This document shows, piece by piece, positions 18,312 through 27,552 of a stretch of DNA of 64,000 bases. The notes beneath the pieces are model-generated. The model was not told the origin of the DNA, did no database searches, and worked only from the letters and a program-made list of their open reading frames with translations. Made by a program: the position numbers and the translations under genes. The stretch covers positions 620,001-684,000 of the forward strand of contig CAVSPW010000002.1 in the NCBI GenBank assembly GCA_963729935.1, written 5' to 3'. Source of the stretch: CAIKMD01 sp963729935. Lineage in GTDB: Bacteria; Pseudomonadota; Alphaproteobacteria; ATCC43930; CGMCC-115725. Within the stretch, counting starts at the first letter, position 1. Each line of letters opens with the position of its first letter.

Positions 18312-19589
18312 TCAGGCAACAATGGCGCGAACCTTTTCGACCAGCGTGGCGACCTCGCCCTCCGTGAGCTCCTGGTGACAGGGAAGCAACAGCACGTGTT
18401 GCGAAAGGCGGCGCGAGACCGCGCAGGCCTCCGCGTTCGCGGCGGGCCAGAGGAATTGGCCAAAGCGCTGCATCGGCACGGCATGATCTTCCAATGTCGC
18501 AAAAATGTCAGAAAGCCGGTCGACCCATAGAGGAAACATATAAGGGACCACGCCCTCGGGCAATCGGGGCAAGAGCGGCCGGCAATTCGGCAGAGCGGAA
18601 AATTCGCGTGCCAGCGACGAATAATGGCGCCGGCGCCGTTCGACGACGCGTTTGCGCGATGTATGCCGGACGACGAAGCGCGAGAGGGCGGTCGCGCTCA
18701 CTTCCATCCAGCTGACATCGAAGCCGCCGGTCTGGCCCGAGCGCTGTTCCGCCGGGTTGGGGGAGCGCCGGCGCCTGGCCGATGGCGCCACGGCATGGAC
18801 GGCGCGCTTCGCCAGCGCGGCCAGGCCCACGAGCGGCGTCAACGCGCGCAGCCGGCCCATGGCGACCGCGTCCTCGACGCCGTCGAGGATTGCCGCAACA
18901 TTCGATGCCAGGCCTTGCGAGCGGGTCGCGATGCGAGACCCGGCACCAACGCCCTCGCGATTGACGACGAGGCAGCCGCCTTCGCGTACGGCGAAAAACT
19001 TCGGCAGGCTGGCAATCGCGAAATCGCCGAAGCCTCCGATCGGACGCCCGCGATAGGTTCCGAAGAAACTGTGCGCGCAATCCTCGATGAAGGCGAGCCG
19101 GTGGCGGTCGCAAAACGCTCTCAGCGCGAAAAGATCCTGCGGAAAACCAAAATAATTGACGGCCAGGAAGATGCGGGTCGTCGCGTCGATCCGCTGCGCG
19201 ACATCGTCGAGATCGACCGACAAATCCTCGTGGATGCGGTAGAACACCGGGACCCCGCCGAGCTGGACGATCGGCTCGACCATCGCGATGCAGTGATAGG
19301 CCGGGACCAAGACCTTCTGGCCCGGGCGCAGACCGGCAAGCACGAGCGCATGCGCGATCGCGACGCGCCCGGCGGTCACGTAAAACACATCGCCGCCGCG
19401 CAAGACCGTCGCAACCGGCTCGACCTCCGATGCGCCGAACATGCCCCAGGAAAGCACGGGCTGAACCGGGATCCGCGGACGCGGGATCAATCGTCCGACG
19501 CCCTCTTGGCCCGCGCGCTCGAAGGTCGTAACTGACCGCATGAAGCCGCGCGGCGTGAGCCCCGTGTTGCTCGTCTGTTGGACAGTCAT
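18312..19589 (-). CDS. DegT/DnrJ/EryC1/StrS-family PLP aminotransferase
   Basis: About 425 residues from the ATG at 19589 (a TTG at 19634 would add 15). Fold type I landmarks: KVLVPAYHCIAMVEPIV near 95, FLAVNYFGFPQDL near 145, FIEDCAHSFFG (Asp contacting the PLP ring), and the lysine site SLPKFFAVREGGCL near 195 in the place of the usual internal-aldimine Lys. The family aminates keto sugars bound to nucleotides, or dehydrates them in rare branches. It heads the DegT-GNAT-AsnB-like run. Its C-terminal region is longer and less typical than in standard sugar aminotransferases, so the substrate may be unusual. Confidence 0.85.
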   Translation of the reverse strand: MTVQQTSNTGLTPRGFMRSVTTFERAGQEGVGRLIPRPRIPVQPVLSWGMFGASEVEPVATVLRGGDVFYVTAGRVAIAHALVLAGLRPGQKVLVPAYHCIAMVEPIVQLGGVPVFYRIHEDLSVDLDDVAQRIDATTRIFLAVNYFGFPQDLFALRAFCDRHRLAFIEDCAHSFFGTYRGRPIGGFGDFAIASLPKFFAVREGGCLVVNREGVGAGSRIATRSQGLASNVAAILDGVEDAVAMGRLRALTPLVGLAALAKRAVHAVAPSARRRRSPNPAEQRSGQTGGFDVSWMEVSATALSRFVVRHTSRKRVVERRRRHYSSLAREFSALPNCRPLLPRLPEGVVPYMFPLWVDRLSDIFATLEDHAVPMQRFGQFLWPAANAEACAVSRRLSQHVLLLPCHQELTEGEVATLVEKVRAIVA

Positions 19590-19756
19590 TTCTCGCGTGT
19601 CGAAGAGATTAACCTTAATCGCGGCCGCGCTCAAAACGCCCTCGCGAAGGCGACAAAACTAGCCCCGCTCTTACCAGCAATCGAGATAAAAAATCGTCTC
19701 CTTGCCGGATAAATCCCAAGTCGAAGTTTGACGGCGGGCACGGCATATCTAACGGG

Positions 19757-20698
19757 TTACTTTTCGGTCATCGGGTAACGCGAGAGTACGCTTGAGACGA
19801 GCAAGCGTCGCGTGAAGCTCGCGTAACGCAAGCCATGCAAACTACACAACGAGGCGATATGGACGCGCCACGCTTCAATTAAATTTCCGTCACGAAGCTC
19901 AATTGTAGCAAGTTGATGAAGCGAAGAAGCAAGTTTTCGTCTGAGTAATCGTCGGACTTCGTGAGGAACATCGAGTGCCAACATGCGCCGCATAGCAACT
20001 GGTTGCTCAACAAAATATATTCTTGACGTTGAAAGTTCGTGAGGCGTCCCACGTCTGTAGGCATAAGTCGCATCATTAACAAACTCGATCTTTTTCGTCA
20101 GACTCAGTTTTAGCCCGATATACGTCCACTCAATCATCTTCGGCGCGTCATTGAAAATATCCGGCCCATTTGTCTCAGATTTGAAGAGCGCAGCAGCTGA
20201 ATGCATCCAAGGATATATCATTAAGTATCGAGCAGGATCGCTTCCGGCCAACAGAAGATCGGGGGTAATGAGCCGTTCGCCGTGCGCGAAGCGCTCATAT
20301 CCGTTTGCTACGACGACATCTGCCGCTGGGTGGCTCTCGAATGCTGCGATTCTTACCCTAAGTGAGTTCGGAAAACACACGTCGTCGTCGTCGAGCGCGC
20401 CGAAGAACTCCGTGTCCACAATCTCGCGACCTGCCGCAACCGCGTGCGGAGCGCTGCCCTCCTCTCTATAAAGGAATCGAATATTGGGATCCCTCTTGAG
20501 TTCATCAACGAGCGGCTGATGAAATTGGCGACCGTTGACGACGACGATTGGAATTGCTCGGACACCCCCTTCTTGATTTCGAAGGCTTTTCAACGCCTCG
20601 AACAGATAGGCCTGGCGAGCGTAGCTAGCAGTCGTTGGTATAATGATGCAAATATCCCGCACAATATCCCTCGCACCCATCGTCGCCAATTTTGCCAA
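19757..20698 (-). CDS. Family 2 glycosyltransferase
   Basis: 313 residues with the GT-A fold: ICIIIPTTASYARQAYLFEAL at the N-terminus, RFLYREEGSAPHAVAAGREI near 75, and FGALDDDDVCFP near 100 as the metal-binding acidic site. The sequence is clearly AT-richer than the neighbouring DegT and AsnB-like genes, which suggests a separate origin. It stands alone between two spacers, 120 and 340 bases long. Role: addition of a sugar to the glycan repeat; donor unknown. Confidence 0.75.
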   Translation of the reverse strand: MAKLATMGARDIVRDICIIIPTTASYARQAYLFEALKSLRNQEGGVRAIPIVVVNGRQFHQPLVDELKRDPNIRFLYREEGSAPHAVAAGREIVDTEFFGALDDDDVCFPNSLRVRIAAFESHPAADVVVANGYERFAHGERLITPDLLLAGSDPARYLMIYPWMHSAAALFKSETNGPDIFNDAPKMIEWTYIGLKLSLTKKIEFVNDATYAYRRGTPHELSTSRIYFVEQPVAMRRMLALDVPHEVRRLLRRKLASSLHQLATIELRDGNLIEAWRVHIASLCSLHGLRYASFTRRLLVSSVLSRYPMTEK

Positions 20699-21036
20699 AA
20701 TATCACTGTTGAGGTTGAGGTCTCAACTTGAGTGGATTTGCGCAGAGCACACGCATATCAGCCTTACCCATTTCCACTTAGCGGGTGGTTTACGGTCGAC
20801 TTGGCTTGTGCGGCGCCTCGCGGGCGCAACGGTTGCCGTTCGAGGAGCGATACCGGCCTTTCGACAAAGCTTCACGAACGAAAGGTGATTACCTAATCCG
20901 CGTCCATTTGGTGTCGCTCGATGAACCAAAGGAGATATACACGAATCGACCACGTTTCTGCTATATGTCTGTTCGAATTGAAAACTTGAAGCAATAGCGG
21001 ACCGGCTTGGTTAACATGAGACTCGGATAACGTAGT
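20699..21036. other. Intergenic region between divergent genes, no gene seen
   Basis: 338 bases separating the minus-strand GT2 from the plus-strand oxidoreductase. Short frames on both strands have no recognisable product. It should carry the two divergent promoters, but no clear sigma-70 or sigma-54 pair stands out. Confidence 0.5.
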
Positions 21037-22071
21037 ATGGAGCCGAAATTTCGGCTGGCGCTCGTCGGTGCCGGGCTGATCACCGAGAACAGTCACCTAC
21101 CGGCGGCCCTTGCATCGCCCGCCATCCAGGTCCAAGCGATTGTCGACCCGGCGCCGGGCCGCGCCGCCGCCTTGGCCCGGAAATTCGGCATAGCGCCGCG
21201 CATTGCCTCCCGCATTGAAGATCTTACGAATGAGGTTGATGGTGCCGTCATCGCGACACCCAATCACACGCATTGCGGGATCGCCATCACATGTCTGGAT
21301 GCCGGCGTCTCCGTGCTCATCGAAAAACCACTTGCCAGCACCTACGCCGACGGCTTGGCGATCGTTGAGGCGGCGAAACGTAATGGCACGACCCTAGCGG
21401 TGGGCTACTGCACGCGGTTTCGGGCTAATACCCTGCTGCTCAAGCAGCTTCTCGATCAGAAATTTTTCGGTACCGTTTCGAGATTTTATCATCAGTTCGG
21501 TACGCCGGGTGGCTGGGCTCCGATGTCCGGCTACATCCTCGATCGGCACAGCGCCGGAGGCGGTGTTCTCGTGGTCACGGGCACGCATTTTCTCGATCGG
21601 ATGCTGTATTTCTGGGGCTACCCCAATTCTCTGCGGCTCGCCGATGACGGCGGCGCCGGCCCCGAAGCTAATGCCGTCGCTTCTTTGCGCTATGAGCACG
21701 CGCCGGCGCCGCTCGAAGGCAAGCTGCGCTATTCCAAGACGACATCGCTACCGGGCGGACTCGTGCTCGAGACCGAGGCAGGCATCGTCACCTTGCGGGA
21801 TTCCGACGATGCCGAGATCGTTCTTCATCCCAAGTCGCACCCCGGTCTCGTCGAAATCATCCGTCCGGAAAGAACGCTGCCGCCGCGAGATGTTTTTTTG
21901 ACGCAGCTCGAAGACTTCGCGCAGGCCTGTCTGCGTAAGACCGAGCCTCACGTTACAGGCTCGCAAGGCCTCCAATCCCTGCGGCTCGTCGAGGAACTCT
22001 ATCAAAATCGAAGCAAGCTGATCGATCGATGGCATGGCGAGCAGGCGGAGGCGATGTGGGCAAACGCGTAG
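21037..22071 (+). CDS. Gfo/Idh/MocA-family oxidoreductase
   Basis: 344 residues. N-terminal NAD(P)-binding Rossmann domain (LALVGAGLITENSHLPA), ATPNHTHCGIAITCLDAG, and the family motif EKPLAST near residue 97 with its catalytic-site Lys. C-terminal half contains GTHFLDRMLYFWGYP with the His expected in the substrate pocket. These enzymes oxidise or reduce (nucleotide) sugars at a ring or side-chain hydroxyl. It overlaps the following NAD epimerase gene, so the two likely work on one nucleotide sugar. Confidence 0.85.
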   Translation: MEPKFRLALVGAGLITENSHLPAALASPAIQVQAIVDPAPGRAAALARKFGIAPRIASRIEDLTNEVDGAVIATPNHTHCGIAITCLDAGVSVLIEKPLASTYADGLAIVEAAKRNGTTLAVGYCTRFRANTLLLKQLLDQKFFGTVSRFYHQFGTPGGWAPMSGYILDRHSAGGGVLVVTGTHFLDRMLYFWGYPNSLRLADDGGAGPEANAVASLRYEHAPAPLEGKLRYSKTTSLPGGLVLETEAGIVTLRDSDDAEIVLHPKSHPGLVEIIRPERTLPPRDVFLTQLEDFAQACLRKTEPHVTGSQGLQSLRLVEELYQNRSKLIDRWHGEQAEAMWANA

Positions 22072-23234
22072 CCGTTATCGGCGCATCCGGCTTCGTCGGC
22101 ACCGCGCTGGTCGAGGCCGCGATTGACGATCGCCGCTTCGACGTGGTCCCGATCATTCATTCCTCCGGCAACGCCTGGCGGCTCGTTCGCGAAGGTGTCG
22201 AAGTTCACGTCGCGGATTTGCTCGACAAAAACAGCGTCGGCGCCGCGTTGCGGGATTGTACCCACGTGGTCAATTGCAGCCGCGGCGGCGACGACGTCAT
22301 GCTGACAGGGCTGCGGCACCTTCTCGAGGTCGCGCGCGAGAAGCGTATGCAAGGCTTCGTGCATCTGAGCAGCGTGATGGTCTATGGCGATCCGCCGAGC
22401 CGCGACAGCACGAGCGAAGACGGCACCGTGCCCCGTCAGACGAAGGAAACCTATGGCGGGATCAAGCTCCTGCAGGATCAAATGGTTGAAACTGCCGCGA
22501 AGTCCGGCTTGCCAGCCCTTATTCTCTGCCCGCCCAACATTTCTGGGCCCTATTCTTATTTTCTCGGCGGGATCGTGGCCAGCTTACGCGCGGGCTCGCT
22601 GGCGCTTCTCGACGGTGGCCGCACGGTGTGCAACCTCGTCGACGTCGCCAATCTCGCCGAGGCCATCACGCTTGGTCTCGATCACTGCACGCCGCAATCG
22701 CCGAGGCTTTTCATCACCGACGATGAAGATCTCGATTGGAAGGACGTGATCGACGCCGTGTTCCCCTTATGCGGCGACGCCCCGCCGCCGCGCCCGATCG
22801 ATCGCGATGATTTGTTGCGGCTGCGCGAGGCCTTTACCGCCAAGCCCCGCGGGAACGCTTTCGCCAGTCTCAAGCATCTGATCTCGAGCGACGTTCGCGA
22901 AGCCTTGCGCAAGGATCCCTATTGGGCGCGGCTCGACGGCATGTTGCGCAAAGGCATCGCGAAATTGGGACCGACGATCGAAGACAAGATGCGGCTGACG
23001 GTTGAAGGGCCGCTCCGCGTCGCGAAGGCGGCGCCCGCCCAAGGGCTAAATGTGCCTTTGTCTATTCAACAATTGCGGGGCGTGCGTCATTCTTGTGCCA
23101 AGGCCAAGGCGATGCTCGGCTACAAGCCCAGATACTCATTTGCCGAGAGCATGGAGGCCTATCGTGCCTGGTACCGCAGCATAACCGGGCAAAACAGCGC
23201 CTATTGGCCCCTCACTCGATATCTATGGGAGTAA
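22056..23234 (+). CDS. NAD-dependent epimerase/dehydratase (extended SDR)
   Basis: About 392 residues from a GTG at 22056, chosen because GGCGGAGG precedes it at ribosome-site distance; it overlaps the oxidoreductase stop by 16 bases. Glycine-rich NAD motif VAVIGASGFVGTALVE at the N-terminus, HLSSVMVYGDPP with the catalytic Ser/Tyr strand, and the YGGIK site (YxxxK) near residue 145. The C-terminal part is longer than in GalE-like enzymes and has LSIQQLRGVRHSCAKAKAMLGY, the usual SDR endings. Expected to epimerise or dehydrate a nucleotide sugar together with the upstream oxidoreductase. Confidence 0.85.
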   Translation: MGKRVAVIGASGFVGTALVEAAIDDRRFDVVPIIHSSGNAWRLVREGVEVHVADLLDKNSVGAALRDCTHVVNCSRGGDDVMLTGLRHLLEVAREKRMQGFVHLSSVMVYGDPPSRDSTSEDGTVPRQTKETYGGIKLLQDQMVETAAKSGLPALILCPPNISGPYSYFLGGIVASLRAGSLALLDGGRTVCNLVDVANLAEAITLGLDHCTPQSPRLFITDDEDLDWKDVIDAVFPLCGDAPPPRPIDRDDLLRLREAFTAKPRGNAFASLKHLISSDVREALRKDPYWARLDGMLRKGIAKLGPTIEDKMRLTVEGPLRVAKAAPAQGLNVPLSIQQLRGVRHSCAKAKAMLGYKPRYSFAESMEAYRAWYRSITGQNSAYWPLTRYLWE

Positions 23235-23388
23235 CTTCAGGTCCCCCAAGCGCGGCTTTCGCAGGGGCGATCCAACCCGCTTCGTATATGATACTCGAAC
23301 GCGAACCGCTTGAGATTTCCTATGGCGCCTGCAGTTCAGTGACGCGTCAAAGCGCGCCCTATCAGCGCGTTATGATCCAGGTACCAGT

Positions 23389-24270
23389 TTACGAACGAAA
23401 CCCCGCTATTCGTTGCAGCTTGCGCCCGGCTCGTGCGGCTAATCTCTTCAGCTTGACGGTCCGGTAATGGTCAAGACCGGGGCGCAACGCGCGTAGCCGA
23501 ATCCACTCTTGCGGCCAGAAATCCAAGTTTTCTCTCGGCGCGCCTGGGCGAAACGGTCCCTCCTTCGGGACCACCACGACCTTATCCGGATGAGCGCCGA
23601 GCCACGCACCCCATCGGGCGAAAGTCGAAGGAGAGCAAATGAAATCACGGCACTGCGTCTGAAGGTATAAATCTTCATAGGGCGCTGAGCCCTCGACATA
23701 TAGCGCACTGGGTCCAAGCTCACCAAGCAATGCTCTTGCGCCCATGATGTCGTCCGAAAAGACTACAATTCTTTCTTTGTGACGTACACGCGAGAGGGCG
23801 GCTTTGTAATAGATCCGACGAGGCACATAAAAAAACGGTTCATCATAATAGTTTGTCACGAAGTCGCCGAGCCGTACGTGAAGCCCGACGCTCTCTGCAA
23901 AATCGACATGCTCATATTTCGATCGGATTTTTGCGATGGCGTCGTCTCTGAAGCGATACCAGTTGCACACTTGCGCTCGATCAAAATATTTATCGGTTTG
24001 GAAGTAGCCACGGATATTCGTGCCATCGCCAATCCGAAGGGCAGACTCGTTAAATCCAGTATTTTCTAAAGGTTCAATATACTCTGAATTGATGCCAGAC
24101 GGTGCGGCCGCTCTCTCGGCACTGTCATCGAGGTAGAACACCGAATCTCCGATCCAATGAGGGCAATAGAACTGAACGCCCAACCGGCGCGCGGTCGTCC
24201 GCAAAAATGCATATTGAAAAAGCTGATTCCCGAACCTGCTTGGCCTACCCAGTGAAGTAAAGGAAATCAT
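23389..24270 (-). CDS. Alpha-1,2-fucosyltransferase-like, GT11 family
   Basis: 293 residues. Begins MISFTSLGRPSRFGNQLFQYAF, the GT11 N-terminal motif (GxGNQLFQYA). The donor-binding HVRLGDFV motif near residue 130 corresponds to HxRRxD. RIVVFSDDI and FICSPSTFARWGAWLG are the conserved GT11 C-terminal motifs II and III. The family transfers fucose or a related 6-deoxyhexose from a GDP/dTDP donor. The gene is flanked on one side by an IS3 scar and has lower GC, so acquisition by transfer is likely. No fucose-synthesis genes are seen in the window. Confidence 0.85.
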   Translation of the reverse strand: MISFTSLGRPSRFGNQLFQYAFLRTTARRLGVQFYCPHWIGDSVFYLDDSAERAAAPSGINSEYIEPLENTGFNESALRIGDGTNIRGYFQTDKYFDRAQVCNWYRFRDDAIAKIRSKYEHVDFAESVGLHVRLGDFVTNYYDEPFFYVPRRIYYKAALSRVRHKERIVVFSDDIMGARALLGELGPSALYVEGSAPYEDLYLQTQCRDFICSPSTFARWGAWLGAHPDKVVVVPKEGPFRPGAPRENLDFWPQEWIRLRALRPGLDHYRTVKLKRLAARAGRKLQRIAGFRS

Positions 24271-25048
24271 GCGCGCCCGTGACCGCTAAGAAACTATTCT
24301 TTCAAATTTCCGCCTGCTTTTCTCCGTCGGCTTCGGTTCACCGCAAGAGATTCCCCATTAACTCGCCTCGATTTAACCTAACTCTCTACGCGCCGGCAAA
24401 TTAATTCCCCCGTACGGAAAAGCAGCGGATGGCCACTGCCTCAATCCATTCGCGTCGACCAGGAAAGCGAGTTCACGGCAGGAGAGACCTATTTTCAGGG
24501 CTGATAGCGATAAGATCATCTTATACTTCAGCCGGCTAGGGACGTCGACCGACAATGCGTTCATCGAATTATTTAATGCCCGGCTGCGCAGCGAATGCCT
24601 CAATCAACATTGGTTCACGCTGCGTAAAATTGTGCTCGCCGCCGACAGCGTTCGCACGATCCTTTTGATCGGTCCCTGCTGCTGGAAATAGGCCCGTCGT
24701 ATCTGACCGATAATGTCCACGCCGATCATCGCCCATCCCCACCCTGTCAAAGGACGGCGCTGACAGGCAGCGTTGGCGTGGAGTGAATATTGCATCCAAT
24801 TTTACACCTTGACCGGCAGCCGTCGGATCAGGCCTACTTAAACGCAGATCACGGCGGCCTAAAGCCCGCCGATGTTCCAATTGTCAACCCGGGACCTCTG
24901 TTCAGACAAACCGACCTAGCTTTACTTCTCGGGACGAGTTAGCCGATCGGCGCTAAAAATGCTCTACATCAATTTTCCGAGCGTTCAAAAATAAGATGAA
25001 CGGTAACGGATTTTTTTCGGAAAACTAGTAAGAGCCGTCGTAAACCCC
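24271..25048. other. Spacer with IS3 scar, no intact gene
   Basis: 778 bases between divergent genes. The central part is an IS3 OrfB remnant (separate entry). The rest has frames on both strands that do not read like proteins. Base composition is AT-rich near 24950-25048, just before the sugar methyltransferase gene, where its promoter is expected. Confidence 0.5.
24445..24640 (+). mobile_element. IS3-family OrfB remnant (C-terminal DDE region)
   Basis: Two frame-shifted stretches of an IS3-type integrase core on the plus strand. IRVDQESEFTAGE around 24448-24486 corresponds to the DNGxEF block with the second catalytic Asp replaced, and after a stop and a frame change STDNAFIELFNARLRSECLN (about 24551-24610) is the region with the last catalytic Glu. 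The first half of the transposase and the ends are missing. It is a degraded scar beside the fucosyltransferase gene. Confidence 0.8.
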
Positions 25049-25903
25049 ATGCGCGCAATCAATGTCGGAAAGAAGACCATTCTTCGCATGGTCCGCAAAT
25101 TTGGGGGCAAGGTATTCATAGCTGCCGAAGGGAACCGGAGTGAGAGTGACAATGGTTATTATGTAAAATCTGTCCAGAGGGCCCTGCGGAGCGACAAAGC
25201 TTTTTCAATATTCAAACGCGATCCTAGCTATCGAGCAGTCTTAGAGCACGTTCCAAGAGACATCGGAGAGAAATATCTCGGCATCATCCGCCGCGACGCG
25301 CCCGAATTTATCAGCCAGATCGAAAAATTCAAAGTGAACGATTTGGTTGGAAGCCCGATTACCTACGAATACCAAGGCATAGGACATATTAGCCCAACAA
25401 CCCTCCGATATATGAAGGTAGCTTCCGACCTGAAGAAAATTTTTGGGACCCGTATCGGAGACAAAGTTGTCGAAATTGGTGTTGGGTACGGCGGCCAATA
25501 CCTTATTCTAGATCAAATTTTTAATATGAAGGAATATCATTTATATGATCTACCGCCGGTTCTCGAACTCACCTCAAAATATTTGGAATCGCATATCCTC
25601 AAATCTGCTTATCGACAATCTACGCTAAACCAAAATGCTGGCGATCAATATTATGATTTGGCACTAAGTAACTATGCGTTTTCAGAATTGCCAGCGCACG
25701 TCCAAGAGAGCTACATTTATAAGATATTATCCAAATCTAATGCCGGCTACCTGACCATGAACAGCGGCCTTGAAACGTCGCTTTTTGTAATAGATAAGCT
25801 ACGCGTTGGCACTTTGCGCGAATTACTCCCGCCATTCGAAGTTATTGAGGAAAACCCACCGACTGGCCCGAATAATTACATCATTGTCTGGGGCCATCGG
25901 TAA
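25049..25903 (+). CDS. Putative sugar O-methyltransferase (TIGR04371-like)
   Basis: 284 residues. The N-terminal part (NDLVGSPITYEYQGIGHISPTTLRYMKVASDL near residue 95-130) and the SAM core VVEIGVGYGGQYLILDQIF near 142, followed by YHLYDLPPVLELTSKYL and LALSNYAFSELP, match the 'putative sugar O-methyltransferase' family common in surface-glycan loci. AT-rich with codon use unlike the prs genes, and preceded by an IS scar, so probably imported. It stands 35 bases before the flippase gene on the same strand. The methylated position is unknown. Confidence 0.85.
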   Translation: MRAINVGKKTILRMVRKFGGKVFIAAEGNRSESDNGYYVKSVQRALRSDKAFSIFKRDPSYRAVLEHVPRDIGEKYLGIIRRDAPEFISQIEKFKVNDLVGSPITYEYQGIGHISPTTLRYMKVASDLKKIFGTRIGDKVVEIGVGYGGQYLILDQIFNMKEYHLYDLPPVLELTSKYLESHILKSAYRQSTLNQNAGDQYYDLALSNYAFSELPAHVQESYIYKILSKSNAGYLTMNSGLETSLFVIDKLRVGTLRELLPPFEVIEENPPTGPNNYIIVWGHR

Positions 25904-25937
25904 GTGGCTATCTTGCTTCTGTCGTTGATTGGTTCGC

Positions 25938-27488
25938 ATGAGTTCTAACCCAATTGAAGACCCGGGTTCGCGCAACGCGAACGGCGTCACGGAACCCTCC
26001 TCGGTCGGCCATGAAATGGCCAAGGCGGGCGGCTGGATGATCGCGGCACGTCTAGGTGTCCAAGCGATTGGATTTATCAGCACCATAATTCTCGCGCGCA
26101 TTCTCGTGCCGGCGGATTTCGGCCTGGTCGCGTTGGCCACGACCTTTTCGGCGGCGCTGCAAGCGGTCAGCGAATTCAGTCTCGATGTCGTGCTGATTCA
26201 GAACCAAAGTGCCAGCCGGGAGCATTACGACACGGCCTGGACGCTGTCGATCTGCCGCAACACCGCTCTTGCCTTGTGCCTCGCCGCCGGCGCGCCATCC
26301 ATCGCCTCGCTCCTTGGGGATCAACGGCTCACTTTGATTGTTTACTTTATTGCCGCGTCGACATTCGTCGACGGCCTTGCGAACATCGGCATCGTCAATT
26401 TCCAAAAAAACCTTACGTTCCACAAGGACACGGCGTTCATGATCGTCGGCAAGCTGGGTGGTTTCGTCGTCACGGTGCCCCTAGCGTTCCTTTGGAAAGA
26501 TTATTGGGCGCTCGTGGCTGGGCTGATGGCCGGCTCTCTGACGCGGCTTGCATTGAGCTACCTTATGCATTCCTACAGGCCGCGGCTCAGCCTGGCGCGT
26601 TGGCGAGAGATCATGAATTTCTCGAAATGGTTGCTGCTTAATAACGTATGTGCGTTCGTATTCAGTCGAAGCGATACATTCGTCATCGGCAAGATTTTAG
26701 GGGCACAAGCCGTCGGCATCTACGGTATCGCCTATGAGATCGCTAACCTGACGACATCGAATCTCGTGACCCCGTTGCGGCGGGCGAGCTTTCCGGGCTA
26801 TGCCAAGGTCTCCGCCGACTTAGACAATCTTCGTATGCGCTTTTTGGATGTCATTGCCCTGGTCTTGCTGATCGGCGCGCCGATGGCCGTTGGCATCGGG
26901 ACGGTCGCAAGTCCGCTGGTGCACGTCATGCTGGGCCCGCAATGGTTAGGCAGCATCCCGCTAATCCAAGTTCTGTCCATCTACGGACTTCTAAGTCTGC
27001 TCGGCACCGGAAGTGGGCCAATCTTTCTCGCGACCGCTAAGCCTCAATATATCATGTATATACTCGGCGGCAGCGCCGCCGTGATGGTCCCGTCGTTGAT
27101 CATCGGCGTCGGAGTTGCCGGCGCGTTGGGTGCGGCCTGGGCCGTCACGATGACAGCGGCGCTTACAGTGTGCATCGACTTTTGGCTGATCACCCGACTT
27201 CTGGGTCTGCGGATAACGGTGCTTATGAGCGTGGCGTGGAGATCGATTGCGGCCTCCTGCGCGATGGTTCTCGCGGTACTTGAGTTGCAGGACTATTTGG
27301 GGTCGCCTGTATCGACCGCGGGCTGGGCCGTGATTCTTGTGGAGGTGGTCGCGGCCGGTATCTTGGTTTACGCGGGGTCGCTATTCTTGCTCTGGGCTCT
27401 CTCCGGTTTCCCCGATGGCGCCGAGAGACATGCGCTATATCCGATTAGATATGGTATCGGTCGCCTAAGGGCCACGTTGACCGATTGA
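25938..27488 (+). CDS. Wzx-type oligosaccharide flippase (MOP superfamily)
   Basis: About 516 residues from the ATG at 25938 (a TTG nine bases upstream is possible). Twelve to fourteen hydrophobic segments, starting GGWMIAARLGVQAIGFISTI and LARILVPADFGLVALATTF, which is the conserved N-terminus of WzxC/RfbX-like polysaccharide exporters; the MGIAYEIANL-like segment (GIYGIAYEIANL) near residue 265 also fits. It should flip the undecaprenyl-linked repeat across the inner membrane. It is the only flippase in the window and so probably serves the whole locus together with the O-ligase at 8.1-9.4 kb. Confidence 0.9.
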   Translation: MSSNPIEDPGSRNANGVTEPSSVGHEMAKAGGWMIAARLGVQAIGFISTIILARILVPADFGLVALATTFSAALQAVSEFSLDVVLIQNQSASREHYDTAWTLSICRNTALALCLAAGAPSIASLLGDQRLTLIVYFIAASTFVDGLANIGIVNFQKNLTFHKDTAFMIVGKLGGFVVTVPLAFLWKDYWALVAGLMAGSLTRLALSYLMHSYRPRLSLARWREIMNFSKWLLLNNVCAFVFSRSDTFVIGKILGAQAVGIYGIAYEIANLTTSNLVTPLRRASFPGYAKVSADLDNLRMRFLDVIALVLLIGAPMAVGIGTVASPLVHVMLGPQWLGSIPLIQVLSIYGLLSLLGTGSGPIFLATAKPQYIMYILGGSAAVMVPSLIIGVGVAGALGAAWAVTMTAALTVCIDFWLITRLLGLRITVLMSVAWRSIAASCAMVLAVLELQDYLGSPVSTAGWAVILVEVVAAGILVYAGSLFLLWALSGFPDGAERHALYPIRYGIGRLRATLTD

Positions 27489-27552
27489 ACCGAGAATTGA
27501 AAGCCGATAGCACGAGTTATTGATCACATCGAGACCTGAGGAGAGGGCGTTG

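Noticed and set aside
20785..20997. 70-codon frame in the divergent spacer
   Set aside because: No ribosome site or recognisable product; spacer carries opposing promoters.
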